Positions 26,367-35,729 of a DNA stretch of 64,000 nt are shown piece by piece. Source of the stretch: Chitinophagales bacterium (lineage in GTDB: Bacteria; Bacteroidota; Bacteroidia; Chitinophagales; CAIOSU01); contig JBBDNB010000048.1 of assembly GCA_040877935.1 (NCBI GenBank), positions 62,001 through 126,000 of the forward strand. Direction: 5' to 3'. The notes under the pieces were generated by a model. The model saw only the letters and a list, made by a program, of their open reading frames with translations. It was not told where the DNA came from and ran no database searches. A program made the translations under genes and the position numbers. The first letter of the stretch is position 1. Every line of letters starts with the position of its first letter.

Positions 26367-29300
26367 ATGGATTTATACAAGAAACTGAATACAATTGTTG
26401 GGTGGCTGGTCTTTCTGGTTGCACTCATTACCTATACATTGACACTGGAACCCACTACAAGTTTTTGGGATTGTGGAGAGTTTATAGCTGGCGCATATAA
26501 ATTACAGGTAGTTCACCCGCCAGGTGCTCCGTTTTTTCTTCTGTTGGGCAGGATATTTACACTTTTTGCGCCCGATCCTTCCTGGGTGGCCTATACCATA
26601 AACTTCATGTCGGGGCTTTCCACAGCTTTTGCCATTCTTTTCCTGTTTTGGGTAACCACTCATTTTGCTCAAAAGCTGGTGTTTAAGGGTGAAGAACCCA
26701 ATAAAAATCAAGTATTCTCTGTAATTGCTGCCGGTTTGGTTGCAGGTCTTTCCTGTACTTTTCTCGATACGGTATGGTTTTCTGCAGTCGAAGGCGAAGT
26801 TTATGCCCTTTCTTTATTTTTCATCATGCTGGTTTTTTGGCTGATGGTAAAATGGGATCAGGCCAAAGATGAGAAAACACGTGACCGCTGGCTGGTTTTT
26901 ATTGCCTTAATGCTGGGTATATCTGTTGGAGTACACCTTTTGAGTTTGCTTGCAATGCCAGCTATGGGGATTTTATATTATTACCGCAGATTTAAAACCC
27001 GTACCTGGATAGGTGTGCTACTTGCTTTCACAGGTGGTTTTCTGGTGCAAATGTTTATATATGTAGGTGTTGTGCTCAGCTTAACAACCATTTTAGCTAA
27101 GGCGGATCTGTTTTTTGTCAATACGCTTGGGTTTGGATTTGGCAGCGGGGCAATATTTGTGCTGCTTGCAATTGTCGCACTTTTCGTTGCAGCTTTGATG
27201 TACACCACTCGCAAGAAAATGGTATTGGTCAATACAGCTTTATTATCCTTGATGGTATTGATGATTGGCTATTCAACCTATGCCATTGTAATGATCAGGG
27301 CACATGCAGATACGCCTATTAACATGAATGAGCCTTCAAATTTATTTCGACTCAATTCCTACCTGAACAGGGAACAATATGGAGATCGTCCTTTGCTGTA
27401 TGGACCACATCACAATGCTTATCCAACTGATATTGAGAAAAAAGGGAACAAATACCATCAGGGTGAAGAAAAATACATAGTTATTGGAGAGCGTGTTGAT
27501 TATAAGTTTGCAGAAAAAGATAAAATGTTTTTTCCCCGCCTGGGATCCTGGCAGGATGAACGCCACGCAAGAGCATATAATGCTATGCTGGGACTTGAAA
27601 AAGGAGAGGATCCTTCTTTCAGGGATAATATTAGCTTTTTCGTGAATTATCAATTAGGCTTTATGTACCTGCGTTATTTTATGTGGAATTTCACAGGAAG
27701 ACAGGATGATATCCAAGGCCGCTATGACAATAACAATGGTAAATGGATTTCTGGAATACCTTTTATTGATCAGTACAGAATTGGCCCCTTAGATAATTTA
27801 ACTGATTATCAAAAAGAAAATAAAGGCCGAAATTTATATTATTTCCTTCCGCTTTTATTAGGACTTTTGGGTTTATACTATCAATATAAACGGGATCCCT
27901 GGGATGCAGCTATTTTAATGGGTTTATTTTTATTTACCGGTATTTTGCAGGCAGTTTTTCTTAATTCACCGCCTTTTGAACCCAGGGAAAGGGATTATAC
28001 ACTTGTAGGTTCATTCGTGGCTTTTTCTATTTGGATTGGTTTTGGAGTGCTTGCACTGTATGAATTTTTAAAAGAAAAAATTCCTGCTAAAACAGCTCTT
28101 GCCGGTTCGCTGGCCATTTGTTTGATAATCCCTGTTCTACTGGCTGCTGAAAACTGGGACGATCACGATCGGTCAAGGCGTACCACTGCTCTCGATTTTG
28201 CTATTGATTACCTGGAATCCTGTAAACCCAATGCAATTTTGTTTACGCAAGGAGACAACGATACCTACCCGCTTTGGTATGCGCAGGAGGTAGAGGGAAT
28301 CCGAACAGATATCCGAGTAGTGAATTTGAGTCTGCTTGGCGTAGATTGGTATATTGATCACTTGCATAAAAAGATGAATGATGCCGAAGCTGTGAAATTG
28401 ATTCACACAACAGAAAAATATTTGGGTAGCAACAGGGATGTCACGCGTTATTATGATGCTAAAAAACTACCGGCAGACCGTTATTATGAATTAAAAGATA
28501 TTGTTGGGTTTATTGCAAGTGATGATAGCCGCACTAAAGTAACCATACAGAGTGGAGAGCAAGTCAATTACCTTCCTGCCAAAAAACTCAAGATATCTGT
28601 AGATTCTGTAGAAGCGGTGAAGCAGAAAATGGTGCCCCCCGAGTTCTATAATAAAATTGAAACTGAGCTAACGTGGAATTTGAATAAAAACAATGTGCTG
28701 AAAAATGATTTGATCACTTTGGACATTATCGCTTCTAATTTCATGGAACGCCCCATTTATTTTGCGGTATCAGTCAGCCCGAGTGCATACTTAGGCTTAC
28801 AGAAATTTTTCCAGTTAGAAGGTCTGGCTTATCAAATTGTGCCCGTAAGCGAAAAGAGCAGCGATGGGCAAAGTGGTTATGTTGCTACTGAAATCATGTA
28901 TGATAATGTGATGGATAAATTTAAACTGGGTGGAATCGAACGCAAAATTCAGAAATCTTATACTGTAGAGGGTGGAGAGGATATTGATGCTGTAGCATAC
29001 AAATTTGGTAAAACAGTGCCTGAACTTAAAGCAGATATTGTTGCTGAATCAGTGAGTCCGGGTCAAACAATCAACTTTACTTATCCCGATCAGGATATCT
29101 ATCTCAATGAAAATATATTGAGAATGACCATGAACCTGCGCAGCAATTATGCCCGTCTGGCTGCTGCTTTGTTAGATAAAGGAGATAAAGAAAGAGCATT
29201 AGCAGTGCTCGACCGTTGTATGGAAGTTATGCCAGAAGCTAACGTGCCTTACAATATATTTATGATCAAGTTTCCTGAACTCTATTACCAGGCTGGTGAT

Positions 29301-29537
29301 GCAGAAAAAGCACGTCTTTTGATCAAGCAATTGTCAGAAGTTTACGAGCAGGAGTTAAAGCATGCTTCAGATGTTGTTGGAACCTATGACCCCAAGGCCA
29401 AGCGAAATATGCAACAAGCCATTGCTGTTTTCCAGGAGCTTATTCGTATTACGAGATCCAATGGAGACAAAGACCTGGAAGCTGAATTGAATGAAAAATT
29501 CAGTAGCCTACAGGAATATTTTGCAAAAGCACAATAA
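26367..29537 (+). CDS. DUF2723 membrane protein, protein O-mannosyltransferase-like
   Basis: A 1056-residue GT-C type membrane protein. The DUF2723 hallmark TTSFWDCGEFIAGAYKLQVV lies near residue 28, followed by HPPGAPFFLLLGRIF. About 10-12 membrane segments run to residue 590. A large soluble domain follows, containing IDHLHKKMND and a TPR-like helical C-terminus (ALAVLDRCMEVMP). DUF2723 proteins are common in Bacteroidota and resemble eukaryotic protein O-mannosyltransferases. The GT2 and GT39 genes just upstream make a role in glycosylating exported proteins plausible but unproven. Confidence 0.9.
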   Translation: MDLYKKLNTIVGWLVFLVALITYTLTLEPTTSFWDCGEFIAGAYKLQVVHPPGAPFFLLLGRIFTLFAPDPSWVAYTINFMSGLSTAFAILFLFWVTTHFAQKLVFKGEEPNKNQVFSVIAAGLVAGLSCTFLDTVWFSAVEGEVYALSLFFIMLVFWLMVKWDQAKDEKTRDRWLVFIALMLGISVGVHLLSLLAMPAMGILYYYRRFKTRTWIGVLLAFTGGFLVQMFIYVGVVLSLTTILAKADLFFVNTLGFGFGSGAIFVLLAIVALFVAALMYTTRKKMVLVNTALLSLMVLMIGYSTYAIVMIRAHADTPINMNEPSNLFRLNSYLNREQYGDRPLLYGPHHNAYPTDIEKKGNKYHQGEEKYIVIGERVDYKFAEKDKMFFPRLGSWQDERHARAYNAMLGLEKGEDPSFRDNISFFVNYQLGFMYLRYFMWNFTGRQDDIQGRYDNNNGKWISGIPFIDQYRIGPLDNLTDYQKENKGRNLYYFLPLLLGLLGLYYQYKRDPWDAAILMGLFLFTGILQAVFLNSPPFEPRERDYTLVGSFVAFSIWIGFGVLALYEFLKEKIPAKTALAGSLAICLIIPVLLAAENWDDHDRSRRTTALDFAIDYLESCKPNAILFTQGDNDTYPLWYAQEVEGIRTDIRVVNLSLLGVDWYIDHLHKKMNDAEAVKLIHTTEKYLGSNRDVTRYYDAKKLPADRYYELKDIVGFIASDDSRTKVTIQSGEQVNYLPAKKLKISVDSVEAVKQKMVPPEFYNKIETELTWNLNKNNVLKNDLITLDIIASNFMERPIYFAVSVSPSAYLGLQKFFQLEGLAYQIVPVSEKSSDGQSGYVATEIMYDNVMDKFKLGGIERKIQKSYTVEGGEDIDAVAYKFGKTVPELKADIVAESVSPGQTINFTYPDQDIYLNENILRMTMNLRSNYARLAAALLDKGDKERALAVLDRCMEVMPEANVPYNIFMIKFPELYYQAGDAEKARLLIKQLSEVYEQELKHASDVVGTYDPKAKRNMQQAIAVFQELIRITRSNGDKDLEAELNEKFSSLQEYFAKAQ

Positions 29538-30285
29538 TTTGGCCTTAAAGAAAAAACACCTTGTTTTTGGTCGGCATCCTGTGTTAGAAGCATTGCAGGA
29601 GGGGCAGTCTTTTGAAAAAATTTTTCTGTCCTCAGGAGCCAAAGGAGCTGAAGCAAGCAAGGTTGAGAAAATAGGCAGGGAACAGGATATTCCGGTTCAA
29701 AGAGTGCCAGTTCAAAAACTAAACAAACTTTGTACTGCTAATCACCAAGGCATGCTTGGTATTCTCAGCCAGATTAAATATTACCAAATCCAGGACATCC
29801 TTGACCAGGCCTACAGTGAAGGAAGAGACCCGCTCTTTATTGTGCTGGATCATGTGAGTGATGTTGGGAATTTTGGAGCTATTGCCCGTACAGCAAAATG
29901 CTGCGGTGTTGATGCCATTGTGACCCCATTAAAAGGCGGTGCATTAATTACAGGAGACGCTATAAAAGCATCTGCCGGAGCACTGAATACACTTCCTGTT
30001 TGTCGTGCCAGGTTTTTAGATGAAGCCATTGCTCTATTAAAACTCAATGGCCTGCAAATAATAGCTGCTGATATCAAAGGGAACAAAAACCTACACGAAC
30101 TTGATATGAAAATTCCACTTGCAATAGTTCTGGGTTCTGAAGACAAAGGACTTTCCCGAAAAGTAGAAGAAGCTGCCGATTATTTATTTAAAATTCCCAT
30201 GCAAAGCGATTTTGATTCGCTGAATGTATCGGTTTCTGCCGGGATGATCCTATATGAGCTTATGCGTCAACGCCTCCTTGCCTGA
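29491..30285 (+). CDS. rlmB: TrmH/SpoU-family 23S rRNA 2'-O-methyltransferase (RlmB)
   Basis: A SPOUT methyltransferase of about 250-264 residues. An N-terminal substrate-binding domain (VFGRHPVLEAL) leads to the knot motifs: NFGAIARTAKCCGVDAI, IVLGSEDKGLSR and LNVSVSAGMILYE. It methylates a guanosine ribose in 23S rRNA, most likely position 2251 by homology. The longest frame starts 47 bp inside the DUF2723 gene. A TTG at 29539, 1 bp after the upstream stop, gives a more usual N-terminus, so the exact start is uncertain. Its 3' end overlaps tdh by 26 bp in convergent orientation. Confidence 0.9.
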   Translation: MKNSVAYRNILQKHNNLALKKKHLVFGRHPVLEALQEGQSFEKIFLSSGAKGAEASKVEKIGREQDIPVQRVPVQKLNKLCTANHQGMLGILSQIKYYQIQDILDQAYSEGRDPLFIVLDHVSDVGNFGAIARTAKCCGVDAIVTPLKGGALITGDAIKASAGALNTLPVCRARFLDEAIALLKLNGLQIIAADIKGNKNLHELDMKIPLAIVLGSEDKGLSRKVEEAADYLFKIPMQSDFDSLNVSVSAGMILYELMRQRLLA

Positions 30286-31258
30286 GCAACTCTGGTTTTT
30301 TGATATTCAGTTGTTTACTGAGTTCCTCTAACATATTAATAGTAGTAGCAGAAATATCCCATTTCCAATGCCAGTTCCAGTCGGTTTTAGCATAAGTATC
30401 GTCAATACTGGCCGGCCAGTTCCGCGCTATCTCCCTTCGGTAATCCGGTTCATATGAAATTTCAAATTCGGGAATGTATTTTTGAATTTCCTGAGTAAGA
30501 TCTTCCGGGGTGAATGACATACTTGAAATATTGTAGCTGGAATGTACGCTCAGCCTGTCAACAGGAGCATTCATCAGGTCTAAAGTGCCTTTAATGGCAT
30601 CTTCCATGTGCATATAGGGCAAGCAACTATCAGCTTCCAGAAAGCAGGTATATCGTTTGTTTTTTAAGGCTTCGTGAAAAATTTCTACTGCCCAGTCTGT
30701 GGTGCCACCACCCGGTGCTCCTTTATAACTGATTAAACCAGGATAGCGCAAGCTTCTTATATCTAAACCTTTCTTGTGATAATAATAATGACACCAACGC
30801 TCACCGGCCAATTTAGAAATGCCGTAAATAGTATGTGGATCTGTTACCGTGTATTGGCTCGATTGGCTAATAGGTGTTCTTTTTCCAAATACAGCAATAG
30901 AACTGGGCCAAAACATTTTTTTTATGTTTAAATCTGTTGCTACTTCCAGAACATTCAGCAATCCGTTCATATTGATTTCCCAGGCCAGTCTGGGATTTTT
31001 TTCGCCCACTGCAGAAAGTATAGCTGCCAGATGATATATCTGGGTAATATCGTGGCGCTTGATCACTTCAGCCAGTTTTTCGGCATCCATAATGTCTATT
31101 TGTTCAACCGGGCCTGCCTCAAAATTTTCTCCTGTCAGTGCTTTAATATCAGAAGCAACAACATTGTCATCTCCCATTTTTTTTCTTAGAGACAAACACA
31201 ATTCAGTTCCAATTTGGCCTCCTGCTCCCAAGATCAGTATTTTGTCTTTCTTTGGCAT
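30260..31258 (-). CDS. tdh: L-threonine 3-dehydrogenase, short-chain (epimerase-like) type
   Basis: A 332-residue NAD-dependent enzyme of the extended SDR family. The N-terminus has GAGGQIGTEL, the middle has YHLAAILSA and the catalytic YGISKLAGE (Tyr and Lys), and then YPGLISYKGAPGGGTTDWAVEIF. This last motif marks the SDR-type threonine dehydrogenases of cold-adapted Flavobacteria and trypanosomes, not UDP-glucose epimerases. It oxidises threonine to 2-amino-3-oxobutyrate. I chose the ATG at 31258, giving MPKKDKILILG, over an upstream Met. No kbl (ligase) gene is adjacent. Confidence 0.88.
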   Translation of the reverse strand: MPKKDKILILGAGGQIGTELCLSLRKKMGDDNVVASDIKALTGENFEAGPVEQIDIMDAEKLAEVIKRHDITQIYHLAAILSAVGEKNPRLAWEINMNGLLNVLEVATDLNIKKMFWPSSIAVFGKRTPISQSSQYTVTDPHTIYGISKLAGERWCHYYYHKKGLDIRSLRYPGLISYKGAPGGGTTDWAVEIFHEALKNKRYTCFLEADSCLPYMHMEDAIKGTLDLMNAPVDRLSVHSSYNISSMSFTPEDLTQEIQKYIPEFEISYEPDYRREIARNWPASIDDTYAKTDWNWHWKWDISATTINMLEELSKQLNIKKPELLRQGGVDA

Positions 31259-31406
31259 AATTCTATTTTTCAGCTGCAAAATTAAGGATAATCAAGAGCC
31301 CAACCTAAAATTTTGAGTTTTAGCATTGTTATAAAAACACTTACAGAATCATTGAAAAACAAGCTTTTTATAGTATGTGATTTTACCTAAAAATAAATAA
31401 TGTTTT

Positions 31407-31439
31407 TTGAGAATAAATCTTGAATATTCGTTACATTTG
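31407..31439 (+). promoter_or_regulatory. Bacteroidota-type promoter before the 31474 lipoprotein
   Basis: TTTTTTG (ending 31409), 22 bp, then TACATTTG (31432-31439). This is a good match to TTG/TAnnTTTG. It predicts a leader of about 28 nt before the ATG at 31474. Confidence 0.5.
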
Positions 31440-31473
31440 CAAGCAATTATCATAAATCTTAATCTAACCAGCC

Positions 31474-32280
31474 ATGAAATTTGTAAACCTTTCTTTGTTA
31501 AGTGTTTTCACAATTCTTTTAGTACTCCCATCTTGTACAAAATGGAAAGAAAACCGCTCTAACACACCTGCTGTTGATCATACGATTGCCCAATCAACAG
31601 TACATGATTTGTTTAGACAGGCCTATTACAATGCGAAAATTGCAGAAGGAAAAACCCAGGATATTGATGAGTGCAGTAATTTCAGTAGAGATGGTGAAAA
31701 TTATCCCGTTACTGTTACTTTGGATTTTGGAGAAGAAAATTGCGAGGGTCGATACAATATTAATAGAAGAGGAAGTGTGGTGATGATCATTGACAAGGCT
31801 TTCAGCGAAAGTGGGGCAAAAATCACTGTCAACCCACAAAATTTTTATGTGAACGATTATAAAGTTGAAGGCAATTTGGAAGTGAGTTATTCAGGCAGAA
31901 ATGCTGAAGAAAATCCAACATATAAGCTTACTGCCTCTGAACTGCTTTTTACTGTTGACGAGTCAACTTCATTTACCTGGTCACTCAACCGCACTTATGA
32001 ATTGATCGATGGAAAAGCAGATATGAATTTCGTATGGGATGATGTATTTGCAGTTCGAGGATCGGCAAATGGTTCTGATAGAGAGGCTGCTGTTTATACT
32101 GCCGAAATTGATGAGTTCCTGACCTATGCGCTCAATTGTCGCTGGCCTTCAGCTGGAAAAGAAAATCTGAATACAGAAGATCGCGATGAAAGAGAGATTA
32201 ATTATGGGGATAGCGAAAGCTGCAGCAATAAAGCAGAAATCAAGCGTAAGAAAAAAAGTAAGTCGCTTGACATGCGATAA
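31474..32280 (+). CDS. Lipoprotein of unknown function
   Basis: I do not recognise this 268-residue protein. The N-terminus is a lipoprotein signal (FTILLVLPSC, Cys21). The mature part looks beta-rich, with repeated alternating patterns such as YPVTVTLDFGEENC, RRGSVVMIIDKAF and KVEGNLEVSYSG. The C-terminus is very basic (KRKKKSKSLDMR) and follows a short acidic stretch. Three Cys residues in the mature part could pair. It is a single gene with its own promoter, and it converges with proS, 18 bp away. Confidence 0.82.
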   Translation: MKFVNLSLLSVFTILLVLPSCTKWKENRSNTPAVDHTIAQSTVHDLFRQAYYNAKIAEGKTQDIDECSNFSRDGENYPVTVTLDFGEENCEGRYNINRRGSVVMIIDKAFSESGAKITVNPQNFYVNDYKVEGNLEVSYSGRNAEENPTYKLTASELLFTVDESTSFTWSLNRTYELIDGKADMNFVWDDVFAVRGSANGSDREAAVYTAEIDEFLTYALNCRWPSAGKENLNTEDRDEREINYGDSESCSNKAEIKRKKKSKSLDMR

Positions 32281-32298
32281 TCCACTATGTCTGTGTTT

Positions 32299-33795
32299 CT
32301 AATATGCCCTGGCAAACAATACCCTTTCTTTTGAGGGCTTTCCGCTAAGTATGCATTTACCTTCTTCCTGTGGGTTGTCCAATGGAATACAGCGAATAGT
32401 GGCTTTGGTCTCCGTTTTAATCTTGTCTTCTGTCTCAGCAGTACCATCCCAGTGTGCTGATACAAAACCACCTTTTGTGTCTAATATTTGCTTCAACTCC
32501 TCATAAGAGTTTGCTTCGCGAATATTTTGATCCCTGAAAGCTTGTGCCTTTTCAAAAATTGCTTTTTGCATGGTACCAAGCAGTTCTTTAACATGAGCAG
32601 CTAATCCCTTAATCGGAACTGAAGTTTTTGCTTTTGTATCCCTGCGTGCCAGTTCCACTACTTCATTTTCATAATCTCTCGGGCCAATTACTATGCGCAA
32701 AGGAATGCCCTTGAGTTCATTTTCAGCAAATTTAAATCCGGGACGTTTGGTGTCATCGTCATCCAGCGTTACGCGAATTGGGGCATTTTCATAAATTGTA
32801 CTTTCCAGTTCCTTTTTAAGCCCAAGGCTTTGTTCAAGAATCTTTTCATTCATTTCTGGCAGATTCTTGTTGAACATTGGAATAATAACCACATGGACAG
32901 GTGCTATTCTTGGCGGGATAATTAGTCCTTCATCATCTGAATGTGCCATTAGAAGTGCGCCAATCAGCCTGGTAGAAACGCCCCAGGAAGTTGCCCATAC
33001 ATATTCTTCACCACCCTCTTTGGCTGCGAATTTCACGTCAAAGGCCTTGGCAAAATTTTGTCCGAGAAAATGAGAAGTCCCGGCTTGTAATGCTTTTCCA
33101 TCTTGCATCAGAGCTTCAATACACAAAGTGTCTAATGCTCCGGCAAATCTTTCATTGGCACTTTTACGTCCTTTGATTACAGGAATGGCCATATATTCTT
33201 CAACAAATTGCGCGTAGATATTCAGCATTTGAAGGGTTTCTTCTTCAGCTTCTTGTTGTGTAGTGTGGGCTGTATGTCCTTCCTGCCAGAGAAATTCTGC
33301 TGTTCTGAGAAACAATCGTGTACGCATTTCCCAACGCACAACATTTGCCCATTGATTGATTTTCAATGGAAGGTCTCTGTATGATTTTATCCAGTCTCGA
33401 TAAGTATTCCAAATAATGGTTTCTGAGGTAGGTCTAACAATCAGTTCTTCTTCTAATTTTGCATCAGGATCTACAATTATTCCATTTCCATCAGGATCAT
33501 TTTTTAATCGATAATGGGTTACTACCGCACATTCTTTTGCGAAACCTTCAACATGGGCTGCCTCTTTGCTCAAAAAACTTTTTGGAATAAACAAAGGAAA
33601 ATAAGCATTTTGATGGCCGGTGTCTTTAAACATTTTGTCTAAAACACTTTGCATATTTTCCCAAATGGCATATCCATAGGGCTTTATAACCATGCATCCT
33701 CTCACAGAAGAATGTTCTGCCAGGCCTCCTTTTATAACAAGATCATTATACCACTGACTGTAATCTTCTGCTCTACTACTGATTCCTTTTGCCAT
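32299..33795 (-). CDS. proS: Prolyl-tRNA synthetase (archaeal/eukaryote-like, type 3)
   Basis: A 498-residue class II synthetase that charges tRNA-Pro. The length and the lack of an INS editing domain identify the shorter archaeal/eukaryote-like form. Motif 2 is [22 protein letters not shown], motif 3 includes [17 protein letters not shown], and [16 protein letters not shown] is the usual motif 1-2 region. The anticodon-binding domain is followed by the type-specific C-terminal domain ending in a conserved Tyr (VLFARAY). The C-terminal zinc-site cysteines appear mostly absent. It is transcribed alone. Confidence 0.97.
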   Translation of the reverse strand: MAKGISSRAEDYSQWYNDLVIKGGLAEHSSVRGCMVIKPYGYAIWENMQSVLDKMFKDTGHQNAYFPLFIPKSFLSKEAAHVEGFAKECAVVTHYRLKNDPDGNGIIVDPDAKLEEELIVRPTSETIIWNTYRDWIKSYRDLPLKINQWANVVRWEMRTRLFLRTAEFLWQEGHTAHTTQQEAEEETLQMLNIYAQFVEEYMAIPVIKGRKSANERFAGALDTLCIEALMQDGKALQAGTSHFLGQNFAKAFDVKFAAKEGGEEYVWATSWGVSTRLIGALLMAHSDDEGLIIPPRIAPVHVVIIPMFNKNLPEMNEKILEQSLGLKKELESTIYENAPIRVTLDDDDTKRPGFKFAENELKGIPLRIVIGPRDYENEVVELARRDTKAKTSVPIKGLAAHVKELLGTMQKAIFEKAQAFRDQNIREANSYEELKQILDTKGGFVSAHWDGTAETEDKIKTETKATIRCIPLDNPQEEGKCILSGKPSKERVLFARAY

Positions 33796-33838
33796 TATAT
33801 TCTTAAATTGGTACGCTATTTGATTTGAAGTGAGCGAA

Positions 33839-33846
33839 CAAAATTA
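33839..33846 (-). promoter_or_regulatory. Possible -7 box (TAATTTTG) for proS
   Basis: The minus strand reads TAATTTTG 44 bp before the proS start. No TTG is found at the usual -33 distance, so support is limited. Confidence 0.3.
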
Positions 33847-33919
33847 GCAAATTATTGATTGCTTCATTAAACGAAATCAAAATCATTTAGTCCAAGTATC
33901 AAGATAAAAAAATAAAGCC

Positions 33920-35701
33920 ATGAAAACTATATTCAATATCCTTCTGCTTTCATTATTGTGCATTTTCACTCAGGCACAAAATGATGACATTTATTATGTG
34001 CCCGGTTCAGATAATACTGGCACTCAATCTGATCAAAATTCAGGTTATGAAGACAATTCAGAGCAAGATTATTATCAAAATGAGTATAACGATAATAATA
34101 ATAAACGCAATAATGATCCTTACCGATACAATGGCACTGATGGGTATGATACTGAATCATACAGAGATCAAAGTGGCAATACCTACAATACTAATAACTA
34201 TTATGGCAATACCGCTGATTATTATTATACAGCGAGAATGAGACGTTTTTATGATCCATATATGGGCTTTGGTTATTACAGCAGCCCTTATGTTGATATG
34301 TATTATTACGATTATAATCCCTACTATTCCGGCATGAGTATTTACGGATATTACAACCCTCATTGGTCTAATTCATGGTGGGCCACACCTGGATGGAACT
34401 CATATTGGTACAGGCCCGGATGGTCTTTTTCTGTGGGCTATAGCAATACCTGGGGCTGGAACAATTGGTATTTCGCAAATTCGTGGAATAGACCCTGTTA
34501 TTATCCTGCATACGGATATGGCGGAGGGTTTGGCTATAACTACGGTTATTACAACGGCTATTTAAACGGCTACAATCACGGTTATTACAATGGCTATCAT
34601 GATGGCTACTACGGAAGTGGTAATTATGGAAATCCTGCCTACAACAGTTCATCAGGTGGAGGCAGAGGAACCTATCACGGCCCGCGTTATTACAATGAAC
34701 GCAACCAAACACTTGCATTGTCTGATTCACCGCGCTCTTATTCTGATGGAGGAAAAACTTCAGGAGATAGTGGCGGAGGTAAAGTCGGATCAGGAAAAAC
34801 CGGAGGAAGAGTTGTTTCTAACCCTGCTATTGAAAAAGCTTCTGCCAGAACAGCCGAAATTAAAAATACACCCCGTGTAAATACGGACAATGTTAGATCA
34901 GGTACGAGTCAGCCTGCTTCCAGAGCTTCAGGTTCTGAATCGCGAAAAATTGACAATTACAGCAATACTACTAAGCCAGTAAAAGAGTACAAGCCTTCTG
35001 ATGCGGGGCGAAATACTTCTACACCTGTAAACCGTTCAGGAACTGAAAGAAGCGTAAATCAACCTGCTGAAAGAGATGTAGCGCGATCTGCACCTTCATC
35101 AGGAAGAACTGTTGAGCCGGCCAGAACTCAACCTTCACGTTCAAATACAGCTCCTGCAGAAAGGAGCGCTGTACCATCAAGAGCACCCAATACTACTGCT
35201 CCAAACCGTTCTTATACAGCACCGGATAGAACTGCACCGGCTCCTTCAAGAACAGCTCCTTCAGATACAAGAGAAGCTACTCCAAGCCGGACGCAGCCTC
35301 AGCGTCAGTATTCTCCACCTTCCAGAAGAGAAAATACTTCTCCCGGTTCACCGTCAAGAGTGAGCCCTGAGAGAGCCTCTCCAAGATCATATGAGCAAGG
35401 TGGTAGCAGGAATACAGCTCCTGCTCCTTCGCAACGCTCTTATACTCCACCTAAAAGTGATTATGCTGCTCCGTCAAGAAGTACACCTTCTCGTACGGCT
35501 CCTTCTACAAGTCCAAGTCGTTCAAGTGCTCCAAGCAGAACAGCGCCATCGCGAAGTACTCCAAGCCGTTCTTCCTCTCCAAGTAGAAATTACTCTGCGC
35601 CTTCGCGCTCTTCATCACCTTCTATGTCGAGTCCTTCAAGGGGAGGCGGCTCAAGAAGTGTTTCACCATCTGGAGGAAGCAGGTCAAGCTCTCCACGATA
35701 G
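33920..35701 (+). CDS. Secreted low-complexity protein: Tyr/Gly/Asn-rich half and Ser/Arg/Pro-rich half
   Basis: A 593-residue protein of unknown function. Residues 1-20 are a signal peptide (MKTIFNILLLSLLCIFTQAQ). About 21-100 are rich in Asp, Asn and Tyr. About 100-250 are dense in aromatic residues with Gly and Asn, with a run of GYYNGY-like repeats near 205-235 and Trp-rich pieces around 150-185. About 265-593 are a disordered Ser/Arg/Pro/Thr/Ala tail with many PSRTAPS- and SRSSSPS-like units. No T9SS tail or known domain is seen. The composition resembles prion-like or adhesive proteins. It lies 28 bp upstream of a FadL-like barrel gene. Confidence 0.8.
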   Translation: MKTIFNILLLSLLCIFTQAQNDDIYYVPGSDNTGTQSDQNSGYEDNSEQDYYQNEYNDNNNKRNNDPYRYNGTDGYDTESYRDQSGNTYNTNNYYGNTADYYYTARMRRFYDPYMGFGYYSSPYVDMYYYDYNPYYSGMSIYGYYNPHWSNSWWATPGWNSYWYRPGWSFSVGYSNTWGWNNWYFANSWNRPCYYPAYGYGGGFGYNYGYYNGYLNGYNHGYYNGYHDGYYGSGNYGNPAYNSSSGGGRGTYHGPRYYNERNQTLALSDSPRSYSDGGKTSGDSGGGKVGSGKTGGRVVSNPAIEKASARTAEIKNTPRVNTDNVRSGTSQPASRASGSESRKIDNYSNTTKPVKEYKPSDAGRNTSTPVNRSGTERSVNQPAERDVARSAPSSGRTVEPARTQPSRSNTAPAERSAVPSRAPNTTAPNRSYTAPDRTAPAPSRTAPSDTREATPSRTQPQRQYSPPSRRENTSPGSPSRVSPERASPRSYEQGGSRNTAPAPSQRSYTPPKSDYAAPSRSTPSRTAPSTSPSRSSAPSRTAPSRSTPSRSSSPSRNYSAPSRSSSPSMSSPSRGGGSRSVSPSGGSRSSSPR

Positions 35702-35729
35702 ATACATAATGTAAATAAACAATATAGGC

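Noticed and set aside
30260-31258. UDP-glucose 4-epimerase or dTDP-glucose dehydratase
   Set aside because: The GGTTDWAVEIF segment and overall pattern are those of SDR-type threonine dehydrogenase.
34000-35700. Long alternative frames inside the low-complexity protein gene
   Set aside because: The codon pattern and signal peptide support the frame 33920-35701. The other frames come from its repetitive composition.
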